DNA from: Lachnoclostridium sp. UBA3320
Lineage (GTDB): Bacteria > Bacillota > Clostridia > Lachnospirales > Lachnospiraceae
Assembly (NCBI GenBank): GCA_002361175.1
Contig: DESG01000092.1
Coordinates: forward strand, 1-60,258
DNA length: 60,258 nucleotides
Direction of reading: 5' to 3'
Positions 37,473-46,923 of the stretch are shown in pieces (the stretch's first letter is position 1; every line of letters starts with the position of its first letter). The notes beneath the pieces are model-generated. The model did not search any database and was not told where the DNA came from. It saw only the letters and a program-made list of their open reading frames with translations. The translations under genes were made by a program, and so were the position numbers.

Positions 37473-38783
37473 ATGGATTCAATAAAGGATTATTATATTT
37501 CGGCGGGTATAGATGAAGATGTTTACTATTTTTGTGATAAAATACAACAAGAACTTAAAGAGAGGTTTTTTAAGATAGATGAAATTGCTGAATTTAACCA
37601 GATTAAAGTTTTAAGGGCAATGCAGAAACATAAGGTAAGTGCAGGCTGCTTTGAGGCATCTACAGGATATGGGTACGATGACATGGGCAGAGAGATTCTT
37701 GAAGATGTTTATGCTGAAATTTTTCACGCCCAGTCAGCTCTAGTGCGTCCGCAGCTTACATGTGGTACACATGCGCTTACTATAGCCCTTTCTGCTATTT
37801 TAAGACCAGGAGATGAACTTTTATCACCTGTTGGCAGACCTTATGATACACTTGAAGGAGTTATAGGTATCAAAAAGGACAGTCCGCCATGCTCACTTAA
37901 AGAATTTGGAATAACATATAGACAGGTGGAGCTTTTGCCTGATGGTTTATTTGACTTTGATGGTATAAAGGCTGCTTTAAATGAAAAAACAAAGCTTGTG
38001 ACAATACAAAAATCCAAAGGATATGAAACACGACCTACGCTTTCTGTAGAGCGTATACGAGAACTTGTATCTTTTATAAAGTCTATAAAACCAGATGTTA
38101 TATGTATGGTTGATAACTGTTACGGTGAATTTGTTGAAAAAGTAGAGCCTATAGAAGCAGGAGCAGATATTGCAGTTGGTTCCCTTATTAAAAACGCTGG
38201 CGGCGGTCTTGCTCCAATAGGCGGATATATAGTAGGACGCAAAGATTTAGTAGATATGTGTGCTTACAGACTTACAGCTCCAGGACTTGGAAAAGAAGTT
38301 GGTGCAACTTTAGGGTTAAACAGACAATTTTTTCAGGGGCTTTTTCTTTCACCAGTAGTTACCGCAGGTGCGCTTAAAGGTGCAATATTTGCTGCCAATA
38401 TATATGAAAAACTTGGATTTGATGTAATACCTAGCAAAAATGCTCCAAGATATGATATAATACAAGCGGTATCTCTTGGTTCTAAGGAAGCAGTGATTTC
38501 GTTTTGTAAGGGTATACAAGCAGCAGCACCTGTGGACAGCCATGTTGTGCCTGAGCCATATGCAATGCCTGGCTATCACAGTGATGTTATAATGGCAGCA
38601 GGGGCGTTTATACAAGGTTCATCAATCGAGTTAAGTGCTGATGGTCCTATTGAAGAACCTTATGCAGTATATTTTCAAGGTGGGCTTACATGGTATCATG
38701 CAAGGTTTGGGATTACTATGTCATTGCAATATATGAAAAATGCTGGTCTGTTAAAGGAAAATGACTTGTTATGTCTGCTGTAA
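37473..38783 (+). CDS. Methionine gamma-lyase-like PLP protein (YnbB/aluminium-resistance family)
   Basis: A 436-residue fold-type I PLP enzyme. The cofactor lysine is in SLIKNAGGGLAPIGGYIVG near residue 239. Conserved parts include HKVSAGCFEASTGYGYDDMGRE, FHAQSALVRPQLTCGTHAL and RFGITMSLQYMKNAG. Relatives are called methionine gamma-lyase or aluminium-resistance proteins, though the reaction is poorly known. AAGGAGG precedes the ATG. It stands upstream of radC with a 150-base gap. Confidence 0.85.
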   Translation: MDSIKDYYISAGIDEDVYYFCDKIQQELKERFFKIDEIAEFNQIKVLRAMQKHKVSAGCFEASTGYGYDDMGREILEDVYAEIFHAQSALVRPQLTCGTHALTIALSAILRPGDELLSPVGRPYDTLEGVIGIKKDSPPCSLKEFGITYRQVELLPDGLFDFDGIKAALNEKTKLVTIQKSKGYETRPTLSVERIRELVSFIKSIKPDVICMVDNCYGEFVEKVEPIEAGADIAVGSLIKNAGGGLAPIGGYIVGRKDLVDMCAYRLTAPGLGKEVGATLGLNRQFFQGLFLSPVVTAGALKGAIFAANIYEKLGFDVIPSKNAPRYDIIQAVSLGSKEAVISFCKGIQAAAPVDSHVVPEPYAMPGYHSDVIMAAGAFIQGSSIELSADGPIEEPYAVYFQGGLTWYHARFGITMSLQYMKNAGLLKENDLLCLL

Positions 38784-38864
38784 AGGTTGAAAGATAGAAA
38801 TTTTAGTTTTTTTTTAGAAAAATTTGCGAAAAAAATAAATGTTAATACTGCTTGCCTTATATAC

Positions 38865-38923
38865 AAAGAAAGCAATTTATGATAACATAACCTATATGTG
38901 CATACCAGGGGCTTTCTTTAGAC
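38865..38923 (+). terminator. Possible terminator before radC
   Basis: AAAGAAAGC at 38865-38873 pairs with GCTTTCTTT at 38911-38919 over a 37-base loop. The weak stem and the lack of a clean T tract make this uncertain. A leader hairpin for radC is the other reading. Confidence 0.35.
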
Positions 38924-38933
38924 AGGAGGCAGT

Positions 38934-39635
38934 ATGGACGAAAAAAATCTGACTATGAAAGAGATACCAACCTGTGAAAGACCATACGAAAAATGTGAAC
39001 AATATGGTGTAGGGTCGCTGTCAGATGCAGAACTTTTGGCAGTGATTATACGCACAGGAAGAAAAGGAGAACGAGTTACAGAACTTGCCTTGCGTGTTTT
39101 AGACAACATACCAGGTAAAAAAATTGGCGGGCTTTTCCAGATGACTTTAAACCAGCTTCAATCAATACGTGGAATAGGAAGAGTTAAGGCAATACAGTTA
39201 AGCTGCCTTACAGAGATAACAAAGCGAATGATGTCTTCAGCAGTATCAACACAGCAGCTTTTATGCACAGAACCTGAAAAGATAGCTGTTTATTTTATGC
39301 CTAAAATGAAGTTTTTAGAGTGTGAGCAGGTAAGACTTCTTATCCTAAACGGCAGAAATGCTCTTGTTAGGGATTTAGAAATGTCAAATGGTTCATTTAA
39401 TTCTGCTTTAGCATCGCCGCGTGAAATATTTTATAACGCAATTAAGCATGGGGCTGTATCTATAATAGTTTTACATAACCATCCATCAGGAGACCCCACT
39501 CCAAGCCGTGAAGATATTCTTGTTACCAAGCGGCTTGCAGATACAGGTAAGATGGTGGGTATTCCATTGCTTGACCATATAATTATTGGAGATAATTGTT
39601 ATATAAGTATGAAAGCAAGTGGTTATGAGTTTTAG
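38934..39635 (+). CDS. radC: RadC family JAB/MPN-domain protein
   Basis: A 233-residue protein with an N-terminal helix-hairpin-helix region (LQSIRGIGRVKAIQL) and a C-terminal JAB1/MPN-type metal domain. The metal motif is HNHPSGDPTPSREDI. Once thought a repair protein, its role is not settled. It lies 35 bases upstream of mreB, a conserved neighbourhood in Firmicutes. AGGAGG precedes the ATG. Confidence 0.93.
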   Translation: MDEKNLTMKEIPTCERPYEKCEQYGVGSLSDAELLAVIIRTGRKGERVTELALRVLDNIPGKKIGGLFQMTLNQLQSIRGIGRVKAIQLSCLTEITKRMMSSAVSTQQLLCTEPEKIAVYFMPKMKFLECEQVRLLILNGRNALVRDLEMSNGSFNSALASPREIFYNAIKHGAVSIIVLHNHPSGDPTPSREDILVTKRLADTGKMVGIPLLDHIIIGDNCYISMKASGYEF

Positions 39636-39670
39636 GCATTTAAGTAACCCTTTGAGGAAGGAGAGTTTTC

Positions 39671-40678
39671 ATGTCACAAAAGACTTATGGTATAGACTTT
39701 GGGACAAGTACCATTAAAGTATATAAAAAAGGACAGGGAATAATATTGCTTGAGAGGAATGTCGTTGCGACTGTAGGCAAAGAAAAAAGACCTGTGGCTA
39801 TAGGTGAGAAAGCATATGAGATGTTTGAAAAAGAACCTCCAAGTATGCACGTTTCATTTCCATTAAGCCATGGAGTGATTGCAGATATGCAAGATATGAT
39901 TGCTCTTTGGAATTTTATGATTTCAGCTCTCTCAGGGCATAGAAAGTTAAAGGGTGGAAAGTTTTATATTGCTGTACCAGCTGATACCACAAAAGTGGAA
40001 AAACATGCTTATTCACATATAGTATCTGAGGGAGAATGCAAACCTAAAAATATTTTCCTTATAGACAAGCCTATTGCTGACGCATATGGGCTTGGGCTAG
40101 ATGTGGAAAGGTCACAGGGCATACTTATAGTAAATATAGGAGCAGACACAACAGAGATATCTATTCTTTCATTTGGTGGTATAGTTGTTACAAAACTGCT
40201 GCCATATGGCGGCAATTATTTTGATAATCAGATTATAAACTATATACGTAAAAGGTATAATTTTATTATAGGCAGAAGAACAGCTGAGGTAGTTAAAAAA
40301 ACACTTGTATCAGCAAGACCATCAGATGAGGAAGTCAGGATTACAGGACGTGATATAGTTAGAGGGCTTCCAGGTGAGATGTATATGTCATCAAATGAAA
40401 TATACCCTTTAATAGAAGATATATTTCATTTGATATCTTCAGCTACACAGTCTATTATTGAAAGAATGCCGCCAGAGATATCACAGGAGATAGTACATAA
40501 TGGAATATACCTTACAGGTGCATCATCATGGATTAAAGGTCTTGACACTCTTATAAAGAATGAGACAAATATAAGAACCAATACAACTGTAGATGCACAG
40601 GTATCAGTAGTAAAAGGTCTTGGCTTTCTTGCTGAACGACCAAAACTTGCTGCTGCTTATGTGTCTCAGTTAAAATAG
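39671..40678 (+). CDS. mreB: Rod shape-determining actin MreB
   Basis: A 335-residue bacterial actin that guides side-wall peptidoglycan synthesis with MreC, MreD, RodA and PBP2, all encoded downstream. Actin motifs are YGIDFGTSTIKVY (phosphate 1), VNIGADTTEISILSFGG (phosphate 2) and YLTGASSWIKGL (adenosine). GAAGGAG lies before the ATG. It could be a Mbl-type paralogue, but the mreCD context supports MreB. Confidence 0.94.
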   Translation: MSQKTYGIDFGTSTIKVYKKGQGIILLERNVVATVGKEKRPVAIGEKAYEMFEKEPPSMHVSFPLSHGVIADMQDMIALWNFMISALSGHRKLKGGKFYIAVPADTTKVEKHAYSHIVSEGECKPKNIFLIDKPIADAYGLGLDVERSQGILIVNIGADTTEISILSFGGIVVTKLLPYGGNYFDNQIINYIRKRYNFIIGRRTAEVVKKTLVSARPSDEEVRITGRDIVRGLPGEMYMSSNEIYPLIEDIFHLISSATQSIIERMPPEISQEIVHNGIYLTGASSWIKGLDTLIKNETNIRTNTTVDAQVSVVKGLGFLAERPKLAAAYVSQLK

Positions 40679-40712
40679 ATGCAGCAACTATAATGGAAGG
40701 ATACAGACCACT

Positions 40713-41582
40713 ATGCGTAAAAAGACAAAAATTACTATAGACCCTAAGTACATTCTTATAATAATAGTGTTAGCATGTGCAGCACTTATGCTAATTTCAT
40801 TTAAGTTTCAAGATAAGATGGAACCAGTACGTGCGATTGCTGGCAATCTGGTTACACCTATGCAGAATGGAATAAATAAAGTCGGGGTAAAAATTGCAGA
40901 ACAGTTAGAATATGTTACAACGGTTAAAAAACTTGTAAAAGAAAACAATGACCTTAAAGCACAGCTTGAAGATGTTTCGGCAGAGAACAGGCTTTTGCAG
41001 CAGGACAAGTATGAACTTGAAAACTTGCGTAAACTTTATGATTTGGATGAGCAGTATGCAGGATATCCGAAAGTTTCAGCAAGAGTTATAAGCAGTGACA
41101 ATGACAACTGGTACAATACATTTATAATAGACAAAGGCTCAAATGATGGTCTTGCTGTCAACATGAATGTAATGGCAGGTGACGGTCTTGTAGGAATTAT
41201 AATAGAAGTCAATAAATCATATTCTAGGGTGCGTTCAATTATTGATGACTCAAGTAATGTAGCTGGAACATTTTTAAAGACTTCTGACCGCTGTATGGTC
41301 AGTGGTAACTTAGAACTTATAAATAGTGGTTTAATAGAGATAACAGGAATTAATGGAAGTGCCGATATAAAAGACGGTTATGCGGTAGTGACTTCTCAGA
41401 TAAGCAATAAGTTTCTGCCAGGTATACTTATTGGCTATGCAAAGGATTTAAAAAAGGATTCTTCAAATATCACACAAACTGGCTACTTGACACCAGCAGT
41501 TGATTTTTCAAAACTTGACATGGTTCTTGTAATAACACAGTTAAAAGATTCAGAGTCCCTTGAGGAGATGTTGAACAAATGA
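40713..41582 (+). CDS. mreC: Rod shape-determining protein MreC
   Basis: A 289-residue bitopic protein. One membrane segment at about 14-31 is followed by a coiled coil (about 65-105, LVKENNDLKAQLEDVSAENRLL) and a beta-domain with VSARVISSDNDNWYNTFIIDKGSNDGL. It scaffolds the elongation machinery outside the membrane. Its stop codon overlaps the mreD start by four bases. Confidence 0.94.
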   Translation: MRKKTKITIDPKYILIIIVLACAALMLISFKFQDKMEPVRAIAGNLVTPMQNGINKVGVKIAEQLEYVTTVKKLVKENNDLKAQLEDVSAENRLLQQDKYELENLRKLYDLDEQYAGYPKVSARVISSDNDNWYNTFIIDKGSNDGLAVNMNVMAGDGLVGIIIEVNKSYSRVRSIIDDSSNVAGTFLKTSDRCMVSGNLELINSGLIEITGINGSADIKDGYAVVTSQISNKFLPGILIGYAKDLKKDSSNITQTGYLTPAVDFSKLDMVLVITQLKDSESLEEMLNK

Positions 41583-42121
41583 AACGTTATATCAGCATGT
41601 TTATTATTATAATAGTCTGTTTTCTGCTACAGACAACATTATTTCAAAATTTAAAATTTGCTAATGTAGCTCCAGATTTTCTTGTAATACTTGTATCTGC
41701 ATCAGGTTTTATGTATGGCAGAGGCTTTGGAATGTTTTCAGGGTTTGTATGTGGTATTTTGTGTGATTTGCTTTACAGCAATTTGATTGGAATTTATATT
41801 CTTATATATGTGCTTACAGGCTATATAAATGGTCTTTTGCACAAAATTTATTATAAAGATGATATGATTATACCCGTATTTGCAATAGCAGCAAGCAGTT
41901 TTTTTTCTAATTTGCTGTTTTATATTTTTAATTTCCTTTTAAGAGGACGACTTAATATATTGGTATACATGACAAATATTATATTGCCAGAGCTTGTATA
42001 TACAGCTGTCATTGGTGTAATAATCTATAAAATACTTTATAAGCTAGAAGAGAAGATGTACCCTCCTGTGGAAGTGCCACTAGAGAGCAAAATTACAGTA
42101 GAACAAGAGGAAGACACTTGA
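41579..42121 (+). CDS. mreD: Rod shape-determining protein MreD
   Basis: A 180-residue membrane protein with five or six segments and the family feature SGFVCGILCDLLYS. It links MreC to the elongation complex. The ATG lies within the mreC stop region (four-base overlap), so synthesis is coupled. Confidence 0.9.
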   Translation: MKRYISMFIIIIVCFLLQTTLFQNLKFANVAPDFLVILVSASGFMYGRGFGMFSGFVCGILCDLLYSNLIGIYILIYVLTGYINGLLHKIYYKDDMIIPVFAIAASSFFSNLLFYIFNFLLRGRLNILVYMTNIILPELVYTAVIGVIIYKILYKLEEKMYPPVEVPLESKITVEQEEDT

Positions 42122-42165
42122 GTACAAAACCATATCAGGCACAGTCTTAAGGAGGAATGGGTTTT

Positions 42166-45042
42166 ATGTGGGATACATTTAAAGAATATGTTAAGACATT
42201 TTTTAAATCACGTCTTGTGCCAATAACAGTTATATATATATTATTATTTGCCATACTTGTAAATCGTATGTTTCAGCTTCAGATAGTAGGAAGTGATACA
42301 TATGCAAACGAAACTATAAAGCGTACAACAAAAACACGTGCAATTAAAGCTTCAAGAGGCAATATATATGACTGTAATGGCAAATTGCTTGCTTATAACA
42401 AACTTGCATATAATGTTACTTATGCAGAAAATGATGTGACAAATGAGCTGACATCAGCACAAAAAAATACAGTTATTTACAATACTATAAAACTTATTGA
42501 GGATAATGGTGGAAGTCTTTCTGTAGAATCATATATAAAAGTTGGCAAGAAAGGAAAGCTTGAATTTAACGTTGAGGGAAGCAATCTTTTAAGATTTAAG
42601 GCTGAGATATACTCAGCAAAAGGTGGTGTTGATTCGCTTACACAAGAACAAAAAGATGCTACTCCTGAAGAACTATATGAGTATATTAATTCAACTGATA
42701 TAAATAGTCCAAGATTTGCAATAGATAATGAAAAATATGACATAGAAACTGCGATGAAGATTCTTGCAGTGCGCTATGCAATATTTATCAAGAGATTTGA
42801 CCAGACACTTCCAATAACTCTAGCTACTGATGTAAATGACCAAACTGTTGCTGCGATTAAGGAAAACTCTACAGAGCTTCCAGGTGTGGACATTACACAA
42901 GATACAGTACGTGTCTACAAAAAAAGTAAGTATTTGGCTCATATTATTGGATATACAGGAGGTATTTCTTCTGAAAAACTTGCTTCACTAAAACAAGAAA
43001 ACTCAGATGCTGAGTATGCGGACGATGACCAGATAGGTCTGTCTGGTATTGAAAGCACGTTCGAGGACACGCTTAAGGGAAAAAAAGGCAGCGAAACACT
43101 TACAGTAAATGGTGTTGGAAGAGTTACAAGTGTTAGTGACAGGAAAGAACCAGTGGCAGGTGATGATATATATCTTTCTATTGACGCTGATTTGCAGGAG
43201 GAGTGTTATCATCTGCTAGAAGAACATATTGCTGGAATACTTATCACGAATATGCATAACAGTGGTGATGCTGGCACAAAAGGACAATCGGCAGCAGGAA
43301 TAAAGATTCCTGTATATGATGTGTACAATGCTCTTATACAGAATAACCTTGTCAATGTGACAAGATTTAAAGATAAGAATGCTTCAAAACTTGAAAAAAG
43401 TACACATAAAAAGTATAAACAAAAGTCTAAGTTTATAATAAATAAGCTTAGAGGAATATTAAAAACTGGCAGTATGGTTACATCACGCAGTTTATCTGAC
43501 GATATGGCAGAATTTACAGACTATTTCTATGAACTTTTAAAAAATGAAGGTGTAGTTCTTAAAGACCAGATAGATACTTTAGATGAGACATATAAGAAAT
43601 ATGCTGCTGGAAAGCTTAGTTTAAGCCGTTACTTACAGTATGCAATATCTGAAAATTGGATTGATCTAAGTAGATTAGATATAGGAGACAGATATTACAG
43701 TTCATCAGAACTGTATGAACTATTGCTTGACTATGGAATAAGCTTATTAAAAGAAGACACAGGCTATATTAAAATGGTATACAGTTATCTTATATATCAC
43801 TATGAACTGTCAGGAAGAGACTGTTGTCTGCTTATGTTTGACCAAGGCAATATCAAATACAATGCCAAGGATTATGAAAACCTTAAAAATGGATATATGT
43901 CAGCTTATAACTTCCTTGTGCAAAAGATTAAGAAACTAGAGATTACACCAGGTCAGCTTGGGCTTGAGCCATGCTCAGGTTCAATAGTAATAACAGACGT
44001 CAACACTGGCAAGGTAAAAGCTATGGTGACATATCCAAGTTATGATAATAATAAAATGGCAAATAAGGTAGATTCAGAATACTTTAATACTTTCCTTATG
44101 CAGAGTAAATCTTCACCACTGCTTAACAGACCAGTACAACAGGCGATGGCACCAGGTTCTACATTTAAGCTATTGTCTTCTGTAACAGCACTTGAAGAAG
44201 GAATTATAAACCCATATACAACAATATACGATAATACAGTTTTTGATAAAATCGATCACCCTGCAAAATGTTGGAGTTCTTCATCTCATGGCAACCTTAA
44301 CGTTTCTACAGCAATAGAAGTCTCTTGCAATTATTTTTTCTACACTGTAGGATATATGTTAAGTGGTAAGACTTCAAGCGGCAGCATTAACTATGCAAGA
44401 GGCATCAGTCGTTTAAAGAAGTATGCAGACCTTTTTGGACTTACTGATAAATCTGGTGTTGAAATTTCTGAGATATCACCGACATTTGCAAGTAATGATG
44501 CCGTGCGTGCAGCAATCGGACAGGACACCAATGCATATACACCAGCACAAGTGTCAAGATATGTTACATCTGTTGCAAATAATGGTACAACATATAACCT
44601 TACACTTGTTGATAAAATTAAAAATATTAAAGGCAAGACAGTTATTAATAATAAAGCAAAAACTAGAAATAAAGTAAAAGCCGCAGATTCGACATGGGAT
44701 GCAGTGCATAAGGGTATGTATCTTGTTGTCAATGGACCACAAAGTTCAATTAAATCAATGTTTACAGGACTTAATGTGCAAGTGGCAGGTAAAACTGGTA
44801 CTGCACAGCAGACAAAATCACATCCAAACCATGCATGGTTTGTTTCATATGCGCCTTACAATAATCCTGAGATATCAGTGACATGTAATATACCAAATGG
44901 ATATACATCAAGTAATGCAGCACAGACTGCAAGGGATGTTTATAAATATTATTTTAGTAATAAAAATAAAAAAGACAAGGCAAGGAAAAAAGTTTCAGGA
45001 GCTATAAAAATGCCAGAATCAAGTACGACACATATAGATTAA
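42166..45042 (+). CDS. mrdA: Penicillin-binding protein 2 (elongation transpeptidase), long form
   Basis: Class B transpeptidase for side-wall growth, the partner of RodA. One membrane anchor at about 16-37, then the pedestal domain (ASRGNIYDCNGKLLAYN). Transpeptidase motifs are SxxK in APGSTFKLLSS (about residue 665), SCN in EVSCNYFF and KTG in AGKTGTAQ. At 958 residues it is far longer than usual. About 240 residues are inserted between SIDADLQEEC (near 338) and GSIVITDVNTGK (near 604). I chose the ATG at 42166, ten bases after AAGGAGG. The ATG at 42157 is too close to that site. Confidence 0.93.
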   Translation: MWDTFKEYVKTFFKSRLVPITVIYILLFAILVNRMFQLQIVGSDTYANETIKRTTKTRAIKASRGNIYDCNGKLLAYNKLAYNVTYAENDVTNELTSAQKNTVIYNTIKLIEDNGGSLSVESYIKVGKKGKLEFNVEGSNLLRFKAEIYSAKGGVDSLTQEQKDATPEELYEYINSTDINSPRFAIDNEKYDIETAMKILAVRYAIFIKRFDQTLPITLATDVNDQTVAAIKENSTELPGVDITQDTVRVYKKSKYLAHIIGYTGGISSEKLASLKQENSDAEYADDDQIGLSGIESTFEDTLKGKKGSETLTVNGVGRVTSVSDRKEPVAGDDIYLSIDADLQEECYHLLEEHIAGILITNMHNSGDAGTKGQSAAGIKIPVYDVYNALIQNNLVNVTRFKDKNASKLEKSTHKKYKQKSKFIINKLRGILKTGSMVTSRSLSDDMAEFTDYFYELLKNEGVVLKDQIDTLDETYKKYAAGKLSLSRYLQYAISENWIDLSRLDIGDRYYSSSELYELLLDYGISLLKEDTGYIKMVYSYLIYHYELSGRDCCLLMFDQGNIKYNAKDYENLKNGYMSAYNFLVQKIKKLEITPGQLGLEPCSGSIVITDVNTGKVKAMVTYPSYDNNKMANKVDSEYFNTFLMQSKSSPLLNRPVQQAMAPGSTFKLLSSVTALEEGIINPYTTIYDNTVFDKIDHPAKCWSSSSHGNLNVSTAIEVSCNYFFYTVGYMLSGKTSSGSINYARGISRLKKYADLFGLTDKSGVEISEISPTFASNDAVRAAIGQDTNAYTPAQVSRYVTSVANNGTTYNLTLVDKIKNIKGKTVINNKAKTRNKVKAADSTWDAVHKGMYLVVNGPQSSIKSMFTGLNVQVAGKTGTAQQTKSHPNHAWFVSYAPYNNPEISVTCNIPNGYTSSNAAQTARDVYKYYFSNKNKKDKARKKVSGAIKMPESSTTHID

Positions 45043-45062
45043 TTTATTTGATGGAGGAAAAT

Positions 45063-45755
45063 ATGGGGGAAACTGTAGTTATTAAAGGAACTAAGTCAGG
45101 GATAACTCTGGTTCTTAACCCTGATGCTGACTATGAGACATTGAAAAAAGATGTTGCTGCCAAATTTAGCGACTTGACAGCATTTTTTGGCGAAGCCTAC
45201 AAAGCAATATCCTTTAAAGGACATAAACTTTCAGATGAGCAAAAAATGGAGCTTATAAATATAATCCATGAAAATTGTAAACTTTCAGTATTGTGTATAG
45301 TGGAAGATGACCCAGAGGAGGAAGAAACTTTTAGGCAGGCTCTTGAAAATAAGCTTATGGAACAGGAAAACAGCAGTAATACTGGACAATTTTACAAAGG
45401 AAACTTGCGTTCTGGACAAGTACTTGATGTTGAGACAAGCATAATAGTGATTGGAGATATAAAACCAGGTGCAAAGGTGATTTCTAAAGGCAATGTAATA
45501 GTGCTTGGCTCGCTTCAAGGCAATGTGTATGCAGGTGCTGCAGGTAATCCCAACGCATTTGTTGTAGCTCTTGATATGCATCCTGTACAAATAAGGATAG
45601 CAGATGCCATTGCACGATCTCCTGATAATCCTGAAAAGAATATAAAAAAACGTAGAAAAAATGCAACACATGAAACAAAGATAGCATTTTTAGACAAAGG
45701 AAATATATATATAGAACCCCTTGACAAAAATGTAATGCCTGATATACATTTATAA
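45063..45755 (+). CDS. minC: Septum site-determining protein MinC
   Basis: A 230-residue FtsZ inhibitor that keeps division away from the poles. An N-terminal domain meets the C-terminal right-handed beta helix, which starts with LRSGQVLDVETSIIVIGDIKPGAKV and contains NVIVLGSLQGNVYAG. MinD binds the latter. The ATG at 45063 follows GGAGGA at a good distance; two earlier start codons at 45048 and 45051 lie on or before that site. It heads the min trio. Confidence 0.92.
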   Translation: MGETVVIKGTKSGITLVLNPDADYETLKKDVAAKFSDLTAFFGEAYKAISFKGHKLSDEQKMELINIIHENCKLSVLCIVEDDPEEEETFRQALENKLMEQENSSNTGQFYKGNLRSGQVLDVETSIIVIGDIKPGAKVISKGNVIVLGSLQGNVYAGAAGNPNAFVVALDMHPVQIRIADAIARSPDNPEKNIKKRRKNATHETKIAFLDKGNIYIEPLDKNVMPDIHL

Positions 45756-45784
45756 ATCGTATTTAAATAAAAAATGAAAGGAGA

Positions 45785-45804
45785 TGCTACTATTTTTAGT
45801 AGCA
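45785..45804 (+). promoter_or_regulatory. Hairpin between minC and minD
   Basis: TGCTACTA and TAGTAGCA form a perfect 8-bp stem with a TTTT loop. A strong AAAGGAGA lies just before the hairpin and the minD ATG 12 bases after it. Folding would bring that ribosome binding site close to the start. A weaker AGGA on the 3' side could also serve. Confidence 0.5.
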
Positions 45805-45815
45805 GGAATTAAACT

Positions 45816-46604
45816 ATGGGAGAAGTAATAGTTATAACATCTGGAAAAGGGGGCGTAGGTAAGACAACCTCAACAGCTAATATAGGTACTGGACTTGCTA
45901 TGATGGGTAAGAAAGTTGCACTTATTGATACTGATATAGGACTTAGAAACCTAGATGTTGTAATGGGGCTGGAAAACAGAATTGTTTACAATTTGGTTGA
46001 TGTTGTTGAGAACAACTGTCGGATTAAACAGGCACTTATAAAAGATAAAAGATACCCCAACCTCTATCTTTTGCCATCTGCGCAGACAAAAGACAAATCT
46101 GCTGTAACACCTGAACAGATGAAAAAACTTACAGGTGATTTAAGGAATGAATTTGATTACATACTGCTTGATTGTCCAGCTGGTATAGAGCAAGGGTTTA
46201 AAAATGCAATAGCGGGTGCTGACAGTGCACTTGTTGTAACAACACCAGAAGTATCAGCTGTACGTGATGCTGACCGAATTATAGGACTGCTTGAAGCTAA
46301 TGATATAGGGCAGACTCACCTTATTGTGAACAGACTGCGTGCTGATATGGTAAAAGAAGGTAACATGATGTCAAGTGATGATGTAGTAGAAATACTTGCT
46401 ATTGATTTAATCGGGATTGTACCTGATGATGAACATATTGTTATATCTACAAATAATGGAGAACCCCTTACTGGTTCTGACTGCCAGGCGGGACAGGCAT
46501 ATATGAACATAAGTAAGCGCATACTTGGTGAAGACGTGCCTTATCTGGATTTAGAAGTAACAAAGTCTTTTTTCCAGAGATTTGCATCGATTTTTAAGAG
46601 ATAG
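45816..46604 (+). CDS. minD: Septum site-determining ATPase MinD
   Basis: A 262-residue deviant Walker ATPase that recruits MinC to the membrane. The deviant Walker A is SGKGGVGKTTSTANIG at about 8-23. DTDIGLRNLDVVMGLENR and LLDCPAGIEQGF are diagnostic. A C-terminal amphipathic helix (FFQRFASIFKR) anchors it. It lies between minC and minE. Confidence 0.97.
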   Translation: MGEVIVITSGKGGVGKTTSTANIGTGLAMMGKKVALIDTDIGLRNLDVVMGLENRIVYNLVDVVENNCRIKQALIKDKRYPNLYLLPSAQTKDKSAVTPEQMKKLTGDLRNEFDYILLDCPAGIEQGFKNAIAGADSALVVTTPEVSAVRDADRIIGLLEANDIGQTHLIVNRLRADMVKEGNMMSSDDVVEILAIDLIGIVPDDEHIVISTNNGEPLTGSDCQAGQAYMNISKRILGEDVPYLDLEVTKSFFQRFASIFKR

Positions 46605-46616
46605 TGGAGGAAATTT

Positions 46617-46901
46617 ATGGGCTTTTTGTCAAATTGGTTTAAAAGCTCTGAAAGCAGCAGTGATATTGCCAAGAGCCGCCTCAAATTGGCAATTACATCT
46701 GATAGGGCTGTATGTTCACCAGAGCTGATGGAACAGATGAAAAATGATATTATCCAGGTTATTTCAAAATATGTGGATATAGATACTAAAGGGCTTGATA
46801 TAAAAGTTACAAGAACAGAAATTGATGATGAATCAGGCGGCACAGTCAATGCTGTGCTTGCAAGTATTCCTATAAAAGATAAAAGGCCTTTTCGTAGGTA
46901 A
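46617..46901 (+). CDS. minE: Cell division topological specificity factor MinE
   Basis: A 94-residue protein. The N-terminal helix FLSNWF touches the membrane, and RLKLAITSDRAVCSPELMEQMKNDIIQVISKYV is the classic MinD-activating and dimer region. With MinCD it produces pole-to-pole oscillation. Having both MinE and DivIVA is a trait of several Clostridia. Confidence 0.94.
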   Translation: MGFLSNWFKSSESSSDIAKSRLKLAITSDRAVCSPELMEQMKNDIIQVISKYVDIDTKGLDIKVTRTEIDDESGGTVNAVLASIPIKDKRPFRR

Positions 46902-46923
46902 AAGCTAGGAGTGTTAGATTAGA

